From: Ariolimax columbianus
Lineage: Eukaryota > Mollusca > Gastropoda > Stylommatophora > Arionidae
Assembly: GCA_036924085.1 (NCBI GenBank)
Contig: JAVGWX010000011.1
Coordinates: 23,137,739 to 23,201,738 of the forward strand
Direction of reading: 5' to 3'
DNA: 64,000 nucleotides
Positions 23,201 to 36,600 of the stretch are shown here, piece by piece. The first letter of the stretch is position 1. Each line of letters begins with the position of its first letter. The translations under genes were made by a program, and so were the position numbers. Below the pieces are notes generated by a model. The model saw only the letters and a list, made by a program, of their open reading frames with translations. It had not been told where the DNA came from and searched no databases.

Positions 23201-23955
23201 ACATTGTCTGATCAGTATGTTCTGTCAAGTCTCCAGTCCAGTTGAACAGTTACTAAAGACGCTGGTTGCCCTAATATATTTGACCTGACCCTGGCTAACA
23301 TTGTCTGATCAGTATGTTCTGTCAAGTCTCCAGTCCAGTTGAACAGTTACTAAAGACGCTGGTTGCCCTAATATATTTGACCTGACCCTGGCTAACATTG
23401 TCTGATCAGTATGTTTTGTCAAGTCTCCAGTCCAGTTGAACAGTTACTAAAGACGCTGGTTGCCCTAATATATTTGACCTGACCCTGGCTAACATTGTCT
23501 GATCAGTATGTTCTGTCAAGTCTCCAGTCCAGTTGAACAGTTACTAAAGACGCTGGTTGCCCTAATATATTTGACCTGACCCTGGCTAACATTGTCTGAT
23601 CAGTATGTTTTGTCAAGTCTCCAGTCCAGTTGAACAGTTACTAAAGACGCTGGTTGCCCTAATATATTTGACCTGACCCTGGCTAACATTGTCTGATCAG
23701 TATGTTCTGTCAAGTCTCCAGTCCAGTTGAACAGTTACTAAAGACGCTGGTTGCCCTAATATATTTGACCTGACCCTGGCTAACATTGTCTGATCAGTAT
23801 GTTTTGTCAAGTCTCCAGTCCAGTTGAACAGTTACTAAAGACGCTGGTTGCCCTAATATATTTGACCTGACCCTGGCTAACATTGTCTGATCAGTATGTT
23901 CTGTCAAGTCTCCAGTCCAGTTGAACAGTTACTAACGACGCTGGTTGCCCTAATC
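20273..23955 (+). repeat. 97-bp tandem array, about 38 units, very homogeneous
   Basis: The unit starts TTGACCTGACCCTGGCTAAC and contains ATTGTCTGATCAGTATGTTT, CCAGTCCAGTTGAACAGTTA and GACGCTGGTTGCCC. Units are almost identical; the common variant is TATGTTTTGTC or TATGTTCTGTC, and the C form becomes more frequent toward the right. Stops close all frames. The first 40 bp is related to the 37-bp MS core; the other 57 bp is new. It lies in the presumed midasin 3' region. Confidence 0.98.
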
Positions 23956-24094
23956 CTCCTTGTATCTTAACGTAACTAACAAAAATACTGTCACGCCATG
24001 CAGCGTACAGGAAACATGTTGCTAGGCACATATTATTTCGTAATCCCCAGCGCATAGTTGATGATGTGGTCAGCATCACGCTGGCCACCTTTAC

Positions 24095-24252
24095 TTCCCA
24101 GATTTTTTCTGATGACCCATTTTTGTGGCTGGGTTGACCACAGGAGCCAGTTTGGGATCAGAAAAAAATCCTGCATCAACTAGGGATTGAACCCTGATCA
24201 CTTGACTGGGAAGCCAGTGCACTAACCACTGCTCTGCCGCAGTCGCCATAAG
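24095..24252 (-). mobile_element. SINE-2-like element
   Basis: On the minus strand, a tRNA-like head with GGTTAGTGCACTGGCTTCCC and B box GGGTTCAATCCC, then ATTTTTTTCTGATCCCAAAC and the body GTGGTCAACCCAGCC. Confidence 0.7.
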
Positions 24253-24406
24253 GTAATTAAGGGAACATTATATTAAATTAGTTTTTTCTAAATCCAATGA
24301 ATACAACTGTTGAGATATTCAAATTCTTCAACATCCAACAATAATGGCACATTAAAAGAAAGCAAGTACAGAGAATTTCAAAACAACCAAGAAACTAATG
24401 ACATAC

Positions 24407-24699
24407 CTCTAGAGCTTTTAGTGAAAACTTGTTCTAGTGTACTCTTGAGCTCACTCCAAAATGAGCCTTCAAACACTTGCTTAAGGCATTCTGAAATCAG
24501 CGTCTTCCAGTAGTCTACAATGGCTTTTGGATTTAGAACATCTTGTCCAGTTCTGGATGCAGACTCCAGTTGAGAGAGAACAGCTGGTGTCACAGACTCA
24601 AGCCATTCTAGAGCAAACTTCCAGTTAAACTCTGACTGAAGAGATGTGAAGATCACTGCTGATGTCTGAAGCTGGACTTTCCATGAAGTTGTGATCAAA
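24407..24699 (-). CDS. MDN1: MDN1 exon, start of helical linker
   Basis: 293 bp, acceptor CACACAG|TTTG, donor AGAG|GTATGT; enters in phase 2 and leaves in phase 1. Encodes a helical segment (SLITTSWKVQLQTSAVIF...NWKFALEWLESVTPAVLSQL...VDYWKTLISECL...GSFWSEL). It follows the AAA module, as midasin's linker does. Conservation is looser than in the ATPase exons, so the module assignment is inference. Confidence 0.82.
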
Positions 24700-27600
24700 C
24701 TGTGTGCCAAATAAAAAACATTTATTCTCTCTAATATTTAAAGCCAAGATATGGGATGATCAAGACTCGCCTTTACATCTCAAGCATGGAGAGAGATTAA
24801 AATACAAATCAAGGCAAAAATGAAAAGAGCTGCAGAGGATAGGGTAAAATAGAATGGGACCTAGAGGTTATAATAGATCATACAGGTAAGGTGAGTGAGC
24901 AAGTCCAGGTAGCAGTAAAAAAGGAATATATATTAAACATAAGAGCAAGAAAGTGATGTCAAACTGTATAAAGTATTAGTCAGACCTAGATTGGAGTACT
25001 GTGTAGGTATGGAGTTCTTAACGTAGAGGGGATATAAACTTGCTGGAAAGAATACAAAGAAGAGCGACAAAACTGATAGTGGGATTCCAGAATTACAGTT
25101 ATTAGGAAAGACTCAGAAAACCGGGCCTGCGGTGTCTAAAAAAGAGAAGAATTTGAAATGATTTAATTCAGGTTTATAAGATAATCAACGGAAAAAATAA
25201 ATAAGACTATAACAAGTTTAAAAAAACAACCACCTACAAGAACAAGAGGGCACAGCTACAAATTAGTTAAAGAAAGGTCCAGATTAGATACCAGGAAATA
25301 TTTTTTTTATTCAGAGAGAGCTGAATGTTTGGAATGCATTGCCACAGGAAGCAGTGGAGGCAGGGTCAAATTAATGCATTCAAAAATAGATTGGACACGC
25401 AGAGTTGTTTTTTTTTTTTTAGATCCAAGTGAATTTAAAATCCTCTGCAGTCTTCTAAACCAGTATAAAGACATTTGTTACGTTAAGTTAGTGGAGGAGG
25501 CATGCTCAGACAACCAGTCTTAGGATGATGACGATGATAAATATTTGTCCTATAGCACTATTGACCCCCCATGTGGTACCATGTGCCACACATTAGGAAG
25601 GACAAATTTGGACCACTGCACTTTAATATGCAATGTCATAAAGGGCAATTTTGTCATGTAAAAGAAATGTTCTATTGAATCCACTCATTGAAAGCGTTGA
25701 CAAATGCTCTGATGAACGTGACCAACTATATTGCCCCATACTCCTACTGCAGTTAGACAACATTCAGTAATTGAACAATATCCCTAACTAACAGTAGATG
25801 TTCATTCCTATCGCAGAAGTCCATCGGGAGGATTGATAAGATTGATATATACAGCATGTTATGAGAAGAGGCAATTTAGAGCAGGTTGTGACAACGGGAA
25901 AGATAGCAGGAAAAAGAGACAGATGAAGGCCGAGAGAGAAGACGATTGACAGCCTGAGAGAATGACATGGGCAACAATCAACAACAGAGTTGGTAAATGA
26001 CACATGTGATAGAAGTGGATGGAGGTCCATGAACGATAACGCCAACTGGCAAAACACGTAGAATGTGTAGGATTAAACGGAGTCAATACAAATTCATCAC
26101 AAAATGATTACTAGTTGATGAATTTAATGAAAATTCATAGTTGTAGATTACTAGAAAATTCGCAGTTGTACATAATTAGCCAACAGAGATGCTTTTTTCA
26201 TTTTGTGTTCAGAGTATCATCTTTTTGCTGAGAAAGAAGTCCTCAGACGCTTGCAGCGTAAGGTAATTGCTGCATCAATGTTTGGAGTTTATTCAAAGCA
26301 TCAAAAATGTGCTGTCTAAACTCAGTGTTGTCTCATATTTGAGCTACACACTTTATGAACACCATAGGCATATTCAACAGGATTTAGGTCAGGACTTTTC
26401 GGTGGTTTAAAAAGCAGGAGTCTTGCATTCAAGAAACTGAATAGTTTTTCCTGGCACTATGAGCTGGTGCACCAAATTGTTGAAAGACAGGTCTGAAAAT
26501 GCTAGAATATCATTGGAAATGGGAAATTAAAAAAGAAAGAAAACCGGAACAGCTACCAATTTACATTAAATGTCCTCAACTAATAATCATTTTATGATGA
26601 ATTGGTATTGGGTTCTTTTTTTTCTTACTTGCCCAGTATATAACAATAGTAATAGACAATATTTGAGAAGCTCTGATTAGGTGTATACTGATGAATGTGT
26701 TCTGTGTGGTGAGAAATCATGATGAGGTTTATCTGTTAGAAGAGGAGCACTGTCACTGGGCATCACTTATGTGACAATCTTCAATTGGTATCCGAGACCG
26801 TATCAATAAAGGCAATTAACCCTACCAGACCGCTGTCCCCATTTTTCGGTAATTTCCTTAACTACCGCTAAACCGCTGGACCTAATTTTCGGTAATTTGG
26901 ATAGTACGTCATAAAATGTGTCAGAATCTAAAAATAACCAACCAATCGTGGTCAATCCTTGTGATTAGTCATTGCAAATGGCTGCCCCCATGTTTGAATT
27001 GATTTTGTGGGGTTTAACGTGAACAAATTCGGAAAATTGACAATCAAACGAACGGCTGATGAACCAAGCACTTCAACAGGAAAGCAAAGTAAGTCTAGGC
27101 TTATGACAGTCCAACAGGTGATCAATAATTTGGTTGATTCAGACTCTGTTCAAGTGAAACAGACAGTGAGAGCTCGAGTGATGAGATGAAGGCTTTTCTT
27201 GGACTGAGGATCTATATGGAATACTCATGTATAAAGCCCAGCTATCAGGATTATTGGACATATGAGGGCTCTTTGTTGTGTTTACTCCCGGATTTCAAAA
27301 TGTTTTATGACTCGAGACAGATCCTTTGCCTTTTGCTGGGTGGATTGGCACACAAAGGTGGAATATTGACGCTAGATGAAAGCTAAACCTATTTTCTACA
27401 ATGTCTCCAAGTTACATCTTATTCTAACCACTTGTTTGCATGTAACTAACATTTTTCTATATCATGTTGGTTTTTTCTCTTTAATGCTCTGGAACCCAGG
27501 AATGGGGGACAGTTGGGTTCAGGGCCTTAGGTCTGGTAGGGTTAAAGCTCTGGAACCCAGGAATGGGGGACAGTTGGGTTCAGGGCCTTAGGTCTGGTAG

Positions 27601-30600
27601 GGTTAAAGCTCTGGAACCCAGGAATGGGGGACAGTTGGGTTCAGGGCCTTAGGTCTGGTAGGGTTAAAGCTCTGGAACCCAGGAATGGGGGACAGTTGGG
27701 TTCAGGGCCTTAGGTCTGGTAGGGTTAAAGCTCTGGAACCCAGGAATGGGGGACAGTTGGGTTCAAGGCCTTAGGTCTGGTAGGGTTAAAGCTCTGGAAC
27801 CCAGGAATGGGGGACAGTTGGGTTCAGGGCCTTAGGTCTGGTAGGGTTAATATGTGTGATCATGCTTTGAAACATGCTTCATGATTAGAAAGTACACATA
27901 AAAACATACATTCATGGATATGTGGACATGTTTCGACATGCTGAAGTATAAAGTAATGACAGAGTGAATCTGACTTCTAATCTTCTAAATCACCCTTAGT
28001 GCAGAGATTAGATAAGGAATTGTGGTGGATGGTTATGTGTATGGTGGCGGTGCTGAGGGGCGGCTTAGCCTGGTGGTTAGTGACACAGCCCACAAACTAA
28101 ACTTGCATGTTTTTAAATTCATGATCCAGCAAGGTCGTACCCCTATGAGGATTTTTAACCAATTTTTGTTAATGCATGCTGATGTTGTATGCACTGGACC
28201 ATAATGCGCAAAACACAGTTAAACCCACTCCACCTTAGAAAACTAAACGGAAAAAAAATATATGGATAACGAGAGGGACAATGAAATAATTCAAGAATTG
28301 CTTGGTAGACCACCACATAGATGAACATCTTTTGACTGCATCCATTTGGAATCAAATGCAGAATAAGTAGGTGGACACCTGAGAATACATAGGCATGTCT
28401 AACCAGCAACCTACCAGAACCATTAGCATTCATACCCGTTTAGACCCAGTAGTCTCGAGGTAAGGTGTTCGCCTTGGGTGATCAAATCACGGTTGAGACC
28501 AGGATTTTTATCGTGGATTATCCGGTGATAATGTCCCCTGACCTCTGTGTGGTGAGATCAGGCACCCGTGTACAGCAGTGCGCACATTAAAAATTCCTTG
28601 CCAGTTGAAAATCGAAAACAGTTGGCTTAATAGCCCCTGCTGGAGCAAAATTCAAGTTAAAAAATCTACTCAAATTATTCTAGGGATTCTCATCCCACAG
28701 AGAATATGTTGCAAAAAGGGGACTATGTGGCTATAATATCAGGTCTGGTTATGTGGTTAGCGGAGCGGCATAGATGGCACCTGACAGGTTGCATGTCTAC
28801 CTTGCTCTATTTTACATTTCCACCACCACCAGACCCAAAAATAGGCGCAATCGTATATTCCAGGGGCTACCATCCTAATGGTTGGATTGAATACTGGGAT
28901 TGATCTGGCAAGTTACCAGCAAATTTTCGCCTGCCAAAAAATATGAAACCTCCCCACAACGTCAAACACAAGTGGACTGAAGATAGAAAGACATTTAATA
29001 GAGATTGAACACCTATGAATCTATCTAGCGAGCAGTGATGTTGGCTCTGCTCCACATAACTTGGTCTAATAAACAATGCATACCTTGGGTTTAGTGAAAT
29101 TCTCTCAAGAATTGACAGCATCAACTTGGCATCTTCTTTGACAATTGCCACACTTCTTGTCTCTCCTACCCATGATTTGGTCACTGCTTGCAAATCAATG
29201 TCAAGTGAAGATGCTTTGGCCAAGGAATTTGGAACTTCCAGTAGCTGCTGTGTAACAATACTTCTGGTTAACTGAAAATGGATGAGAATAACAAGAGGTA
29301 TTTCAAATTATCCATACATATAATTAATTCCCTCTACTAACTCCTGAAAAACTTAGAGAACAGCAAAGACAGTACAGAGGAAACTCCAGCCATAAATCAT
29401 TTAACATCTCAAATACACCTGGTAATGACTGGCTAAGAAATTATCAAGTCAAGAACAACAATACACACAAACAACCCTCCAGACAGTAAAACAACTACTG
29501 AAGACTGCAAACATAGAGGCCTGGCTGATAAGATGGGCAATGGGAAATACTGGGAGAGATATCTACAAACATATGGCCATCCCAAATCCCAAAGACAACA
29601 TCAATCTCCTGAAGAGGAGAGATCTTCTTCTTCTTCGTACGCTGTCAGACGTCAACTTGAATTTGTTCGAAGAAAGCAGCTGTCATCCTGAGGCTGTCGA
29701 CACTGCCATAGAGCTTGTCAAGTGTTGCCACTGGTGATGGCCACATGTGCTTTCTCTGGTCCTCGTATGTCGGACAATTTTGCAGCAGATGTTCAGCGGT
29801 CATTTTCCCGGTACCACAAGTGCATTCGTCAGTGCCACCTATCTTCAGTTTATTGAATAGATGGTACCTCAGTTTGTTGTGGCCTGTGTGGAGTCTGAGG
29901 ACCACGACCTGCTCTCTTCTGTTCAGCTGGTAGTAGGCATTTTCTGTGAAGCCAGTATGTTCTGTTTCCCATTTGGCCATGTATCTGGCGAAAAGCAGAG
30001 ATAAAAAAAAACATATTCCGACTTCGCACTCAACATATACAACTTAACAGTCACTTGAACAGAATCTAACCAGAACGTACTCCAGAGTGCCGGCTATGCA
30101 CACATTCCTATAAAACTGCTGAACATCATCTTTTTGAATGTCCTGCACTTGCCAGTGTTATGAAAGAGCTTCTTCCTCTGAGGCCAGACAAATGGAATAC
30201 TTTGTATGGAACTAAACAACAGCTTACAAGCACTTGCAGATACCACTACATGGCAGGAGCCCATAGGCCGCTGGATCAATAACCAACCAACCATCAATAC
30301 ATTTCTACAGAGGATAATAGGTATAGACTGACAAGACATGGTGAGAAATGAAGACCTATCGGAAAAGAGCTAACTACAACATATTGAGCAACAGATCAAA
30401 TGTAGGAAATGGGCTTGAATAAGATACGTGCTAGGAAACTACCATCAATCATGGCCAGACAGGCCAAGACATATAATCCACAGGGGGCTGAGTGGTCTCG
30501 AGGTAAGATATCGACCTCAGGTACTGGAGGTCGCAGGTTCAAACCACGGTGGAGACAAGGATTTATTCCCATGGATTTTCTGGTATTTCCTCGGATCTCT

Positions 30601-33600
30601 GGGTAGAAGAGATCAGACGCCCATATGCAGTGTCGTGCACATTAAAAATCCCTCTGCAGCAGGAAATCTAAAAGAGTAGGCTTAACGGCTGCTGTTTGAG
30701 AAAAATTCAAAATTATGTTAAAAATCTACCCAATTTATTATGGGATCCTCCACTGTGCTACGGAGTTCATGCATAGATTCTTCAAACAAAAAATATGGAG
30801 AAGAATAATGCACTTATGGGTTAAACCATGTGCAATGATGCATCTTCGACTAAACTGAAATAAACCACAGGGAAAAAGGATTGTGCACACGCTCCTACAC
30901 ATACAGAGAAAGAGAGATAGAGAGAGATGGGGAGTACCAGGCAAAGAGAGAGATTGAGTGAAGGAGAAAGACATAGATGCAAGGAAATAATGAGGAGACT
31001 GAAGGGGAAGAGAGAAAATGGACAAGAGAGAGAGAGCAGTAAGGAAGTGGAAACGTTTATAATCTCACCTGTTTTGCTGCAGAATTCCTCTTGCTGCTCA
31101 CATAGACATCTTCAGTAGCATGAGATAATGCCTCCTTCAGACTGAAGCCCCTGTTTATGAGCTGGGCAGAAATGGTCCCTGCATGCAGCAGGTCTGCAAT
31201 CACTGGCTTCTCACTGACAGACAGCTCTGATTTCAATGCTGCATGTAATGCTAACCACCAGTTACAAACCCCGTTGTCCTTCAGCCCTGCCTCTGCCAGC
31301 ATGGAACAAATGTCCAACTTGCTATACGGACAACCATCATCCTGAAGAAGTACATTTAAGATCACAATAAAATAATGGGTTGTTGTTTTTTTTTTTGCGT
31401 TCTCCTTATTTACTATTCTCCAAAGCGGTGTGTGTTGCACTATGTTTTCATTTTGCACCTGTCGGCCCAATGCATCCGACTTCGGCATGCATTTTATGTA
31501 AGGGTATGCTTCCTTCTGCATTTTCTAAGAGTTTGCTTCCCCGGGGTAATGGCCGGTGCTGTGATTGGGGAGCGAAGCCAGCACCATCAGATTGTGAGCT
31601 GTGTCTCTTAACCAATAGACATCCCCCGTTTTAACTCAGTGATTCCCAAACTGTGTGCCCCAGCGTCCTTTGGGTGGGTGGGTGGGGGGTGTGTTAGTGG
31701 CTGATTTACAGGAGCGCCGTGAAAAATTCAAATATTCACATTTTTTTGCGCTGAAATGGCATTTAGCCTGCGTGGTTTTAAAATCAGACCATCGATGTGC
31801 TGATGGGATGCACTGAAGAGACAATCTGGCAGCATGAACCTAACTGACTTTTGTATATCAGTAAAAGATGAATATCAGATGATAAGTGGTAAAGCTAAAA
31901 AAAAGTGGTAAAGCTAAAAAAAAGTGGTAATTCAGAAGAATTAACCGCTGGTTGGAAATGCAGTTTTTGAAGACTCCACTGTACTAAGCCGCAGCCTGTG
32001 AGAGGTGGGGTGGCCAGTGCCCTCCTTTGCTGTTGTTTTTACTTTCCCTAACTCATGTGCCAGGTATCCATTTACAGCTGGGTTGACTGGAGAAGCGGTC
32101 CCCCATTTAAATCACGACCCACATTTTTTGAGTCTCCGAACGCGATTCGAACCGAGGCACGGTGTTTCCACAGAAAATAGCAAATTGCTTGCTATGAACT
32201 GAGCTAACTCTCTAAAGGTCAGCGAATCTTAATTTCATTTGTGACGTAATATTTGTGCGAAGCTGGGTTATCAGCAGTCAATATGATAACATGCAAGTAT
32301 CATGCGAAAATCAACATGGAACAGGAAATGAGGGAGGCTGTGTCCAGTTTGATTACATGATTTCCGAAGATGTGCAGTGAGCAACAGGCACACCAGTTCC
32401 ACTAATTACGTTTATTTATTCAGTGATATAAGTGTTCAACATATGTACTTATTTTATACTTTTTATTTACATTGTATATGCCGATTATGTGCTACCAAAG
32501 CCAAACATAGCCTCTGTCCACGGCGCGTTGAGAGCAGAATTTTGACGTGTGAAATGAAGTGTTTGAGGAAGGTCATCGTGTTACCAGGATAGACAGAATG
32601 CAGAACGACGACATTCGAAGTATGGTCGGCACTGTGCCTTGTGCTGAATACATTTCCAGAGAGAAAATAAGTTGGTTTGCTCATCTCATGAGAATACACT
32701 CTCATCAACTTCCACTGATGGCTTACAACGCTGATAGATCTGGCTACAGGGCAATGGGGCGGCCGCGAAGCAGGTGGATAGATGACAAAGTAATTGTGCA
32801 GCAAAAGGTTGACCGACGCAACACACTTGGCACAGGATAGACGACTTAAGCTCCCCATGACGCTCAATGGTACAATTGGAAAAAAAAAACTAACTATATA
32901 AATAGTTTTTTCCCATGCATACACCGACGGTTCTGTAACAAACACAACACAGAACGGAGGGGCAGGGGTATTCCTGTGCCTATCAAATGGTAGAAAAGTA
33001 ACACGGTCAGTGGCAACTGGAAAATACTCAAGCAATTTCAAAGCGGAAGCTGAGGCACTGAGGGCTGCAGTAGAAGAAATGGTGACAAGCAAGAGTAATG
33101 AAAGCCATATAGTCCTGCTTACAGATGCCCTGGTCGTAGTCACAGCACTAAAAAGCCAGAAAAACACTGAACTTAATGATTTAAGAGCAGTACTGTCAAC
33201 TATGCCAGCAGTCCGCACCAAAAAGAGTAGTGGTACAATGGGTTCCATCCCACTGTAACATCCAAGGCAACGAGGAAGCAGACAGACTGGCAAAAGAAGG
33301 TGCAAGACTACCACAACCAGATACTAGTGTGACATACGAAGAGTAAAAAAGGCTTATTAGAGCTAGATACATGACCAAATGGGAAACAGAACATACTGGC
33401 TACACAAAAAACTATGCCTATTACCAGTTGAACAGAAGAGAGCAGGTCGTGGTCTTCAGACTTCGCACTGGCCACAATAGACTGAGGTACCACCTATTCA
33501 ATAAATTGAAGATAGGTGGCACTGACGAATGCATGTGCGGCACTGGGAAAATGACAGATGAACATATGCTGCAAAACTGCCCAACATACGAGGACCAGAG

Positions 33601-36600
33601 AAAGCAGATGTGGCCATCACCAGTGGCAACACTAGACAAGCTCTATGGCAGTGCCAACAGCCTCCGGATGACTGCTGCTTTTTTCTAAAAAATAAAGGTT
33701 GATGTCTGACTGCGTACGATGAAGAAGAAATTATTTTTTAATATGAAATTTGTGTTTCATTTGTCTATGTTAACCAGCCTAACTGCATCAACTGTGCACT
33801 GCAACTGTTAAGTAGGCCTATGCTCTGACTTTGGGACCTGAAAAAAAATGATGGTACACTAAAGGGGTCATGAACCAAAAAAAATTGGTGAAGATATACA
33901 ATTTCTACAGGGTGAGGTAGACAGCCCAATGCCGTTACCGCTCTCATTGTTAATCGTCTCCCATACAATTACTTTAAACTGTCCAATATTTTTCTGTCTC
34001 CTCCTTAATCCTTTGATTCTGTCCATTGTCACAGAGTGTGTTCTAACGCATCTGTTTTCATGACATGCTCGAAAAAAAAGTGACTGCCTTGTTTATGAGG
34101 TTGCTAGACCCAAGCACAACTTTCCTTGGTCATCTTCTACAACATGCGCAGAGCTGCAGTTGTGCTATTCTTTACTCCCCAAATAAGAGGATTCATTCCC
34201 ATAGTAAGCAAGTGTAAAAATGTGACTATGGGAGGGTTGTGAATGGGGTTGGCAACATGTAAAAGTAAAGTAACCCATAGCATTACTGCCATAGGGGTGT
34301 GAGGTGTTAGTGATCTCACATTTCAAAGGCTCGGCTATTTGAGGGCGGTAGCCATCTCCTCTCCCTCGCCACTTTTACTTCCCGGACTGAACCGGTACCC
34401 ATTTAAGGCTGGGTCGACCCAGGAGCCATTGTGGTCTAAAAAACACTACCGCCTCAACCGGGGAATGAACCCAGGACCACTCAGATGCGATTCCAGAGCT
34501 ACATGGCAACATGACGAACATCAAAATCCTATAAAAACTGCCACTGCATAGACACAGAAATGTTTTGTCCCTTTTTTGAGTCAAAACAAAAAAATGATAA
34601 AATATCATGCAAAAACATGTTCTTTTCCACTTGATTGACACTTACCTCTCCTAATAAGCAGATTTCTATTCCTCTATTTCTCATGGCTCTGGAGATTTCC
34701 CCGTACCGTGGGTCCATGGCAAAAAACAACCTGCAACATGAAAATAAAAAAATAAGTCCCAAAGCAGTAACTGCCGTCAGAGATGGTGTTACAGATTCCA
34801 TTTTGTGTGGGGTTGTTTTTTTTTTGCGTTCGCCTTATTGTCCCTGTTTCCCAAGGCACTTTGTTTTTATTTTGCGCCTGTCGGCCCAGTGCATTCAACT
34901 TTAGCTTGCATTTTATGTAAAGGGTCTGCTTCCTCCTGCATTTTCTAAGAGTTTGCTTCCCCGGGGTAACGACCGGTGCTGTGATTGGGATCGAACCTAG
35001 CACCATTGTATTGTGAGCCGTGTCACTTAACCACTAGCCCATGCCGTCTCCTGTGTGAGGTGCAGTGGCCAGTTCCTTTCATCAGTTCCTATCTTTCCCT
35101 AACCAAAGGCCAGGTACCCATTTACAAGTAAACCCCCTATACAGCTGGTTCCACTGAAGTGTGCCGGTAGCGAGGGTTGAACCCTGTACCTTTACCTTGA
35201 AAAGTGAGTGCTCTACCACTACACTAATCATATCATCATTATGTAGCATATACTTTATAGAATGTCGCCCCCATCACAGTCTGTCTGATAGAAATTCTTT
35301 CCCTTCCCAAAGCTCCAGCCTCCGCCACAGTCATACCCAATCATTCCTGGATATCTTTGTGCCATTGTCCTCTTGGTCTTCCTCAGTCTCTATTGCCTGG
35401 CACCATACCTTCCATTGATGTGACCAAAGTATTTCAATTTTCTGGCCAAAATGTAATTCACAAACCAATTCTCCTCTATTTTCAGGTCATGCTAAATATC
35501 TATATTTGTCGTTATATCCCTCAGGGTTTTCTGAGGATATTTCTGTAACATTTTTACTCAAAGGACTCCATTCTTTTTCTAGAAGTTTTGCTAATCGTCC
35601 ATGATTCGCAGTCATATGCTACCACAGGAAAACAATAATCTTATATACTAATATTATTCAGACTAATATTTCCTCGTATTTGTTCTCATTCTTGTACTAT
35701 AAAACAAGAAAATGTATGTCTCTTTAAATAATTACTTATTATTTTCAGAATAATTACCAATCTAAATCCAATTTCAGGTCAGGTTATCCCGTAACCAGTG
35801 AGGTCGTTGGTGCACACATGAAGATATCCCACAACCCCCCGCCACCCTTCTATGTCAGCGGTCGCTGCCCGTGCCTCTTCTGGTTGGAGATTGGTCCGTT
35901 CTTTCATGTTGTCCTCCCACCTCTTTTTGGGACGGCTTCTTCGTCATCTGTCTTGCACCTTTCCGTGCAGGATCGTATTTGCAAGACTATTTGATCTTGA
36001 TATGTGACCGTACCAAGCGCATATCCTTATTTTGACAGTTGCAAAGGGGTCTTCAAAAGGCCCTATTACTGTTGTAATTCTATCTCGTATTTCCGTATTT
36101 CCTACTCGATCTTTGTACGTGACGTTTAAAAGTCTTCGGAAATATCTCATCTCCAAGGCCTGTATCCTTCGCTGAACATCAGCTGTAACTGTCCATGTCT
36201 TACAAGCATAGAGGAATATTGGCAGGACCAATGTACGTTAGTGCTAACGGTTTATCTTGCCAACTCGTATTTATCAGCCTCAAAATCCTCAAAATTACTA
36301 CTTTCAACAACTTGTTCTGCTGTAAACCATTTAGAATGGCTATTTCCTGAATTTTCAAAAGAACTTTTCATCCTGAAAATCATCAAAATCATCATGAAGC
36401 CATGCTTCAATATTTGCACCTCCATATTTGTTATTTCTGGAAATATGTGTAATGTGTAGATGTCACTATGTAATGGCCAAAATGCAGTACAACTCAAAAT
36501 ACGCCTTAAAATAATGGTCCACCCGTCACACCGGCAAATAGGTGACTATGGGAATGGGATATTTATACGCACACCTCGATATATGAGTGTCACAGGTTAG

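Larger units (their letters stand above)
26816..27850 (+). mobile_element. piggyBac element remnant with repeated 3' end
   Basis: The left end TTAACCCTACCAGACC (26816-26831) and the right end GGTCTGGTAGGGTTAA (27835-27850) are perfect inverted repeats that include the TTAA target, the piggyBac signature. Inside are transposase remnants and a six-fold tandem repeat of the 3' terminus. The element is about 1.0 kb, far shorter than a full piggyBac. Confidence 0.88.

Noticed and set aside
20273..23955. CRISPR-like array
   Set aside because: Units are contiguous 97-bp tandem copies with no unique spacers, in animal DNA.
32463..33314. 283-codon minus-strand open frame
   Set aside because: Antisense shadow of the RTE-like fragment and of LINE-A copy 4.
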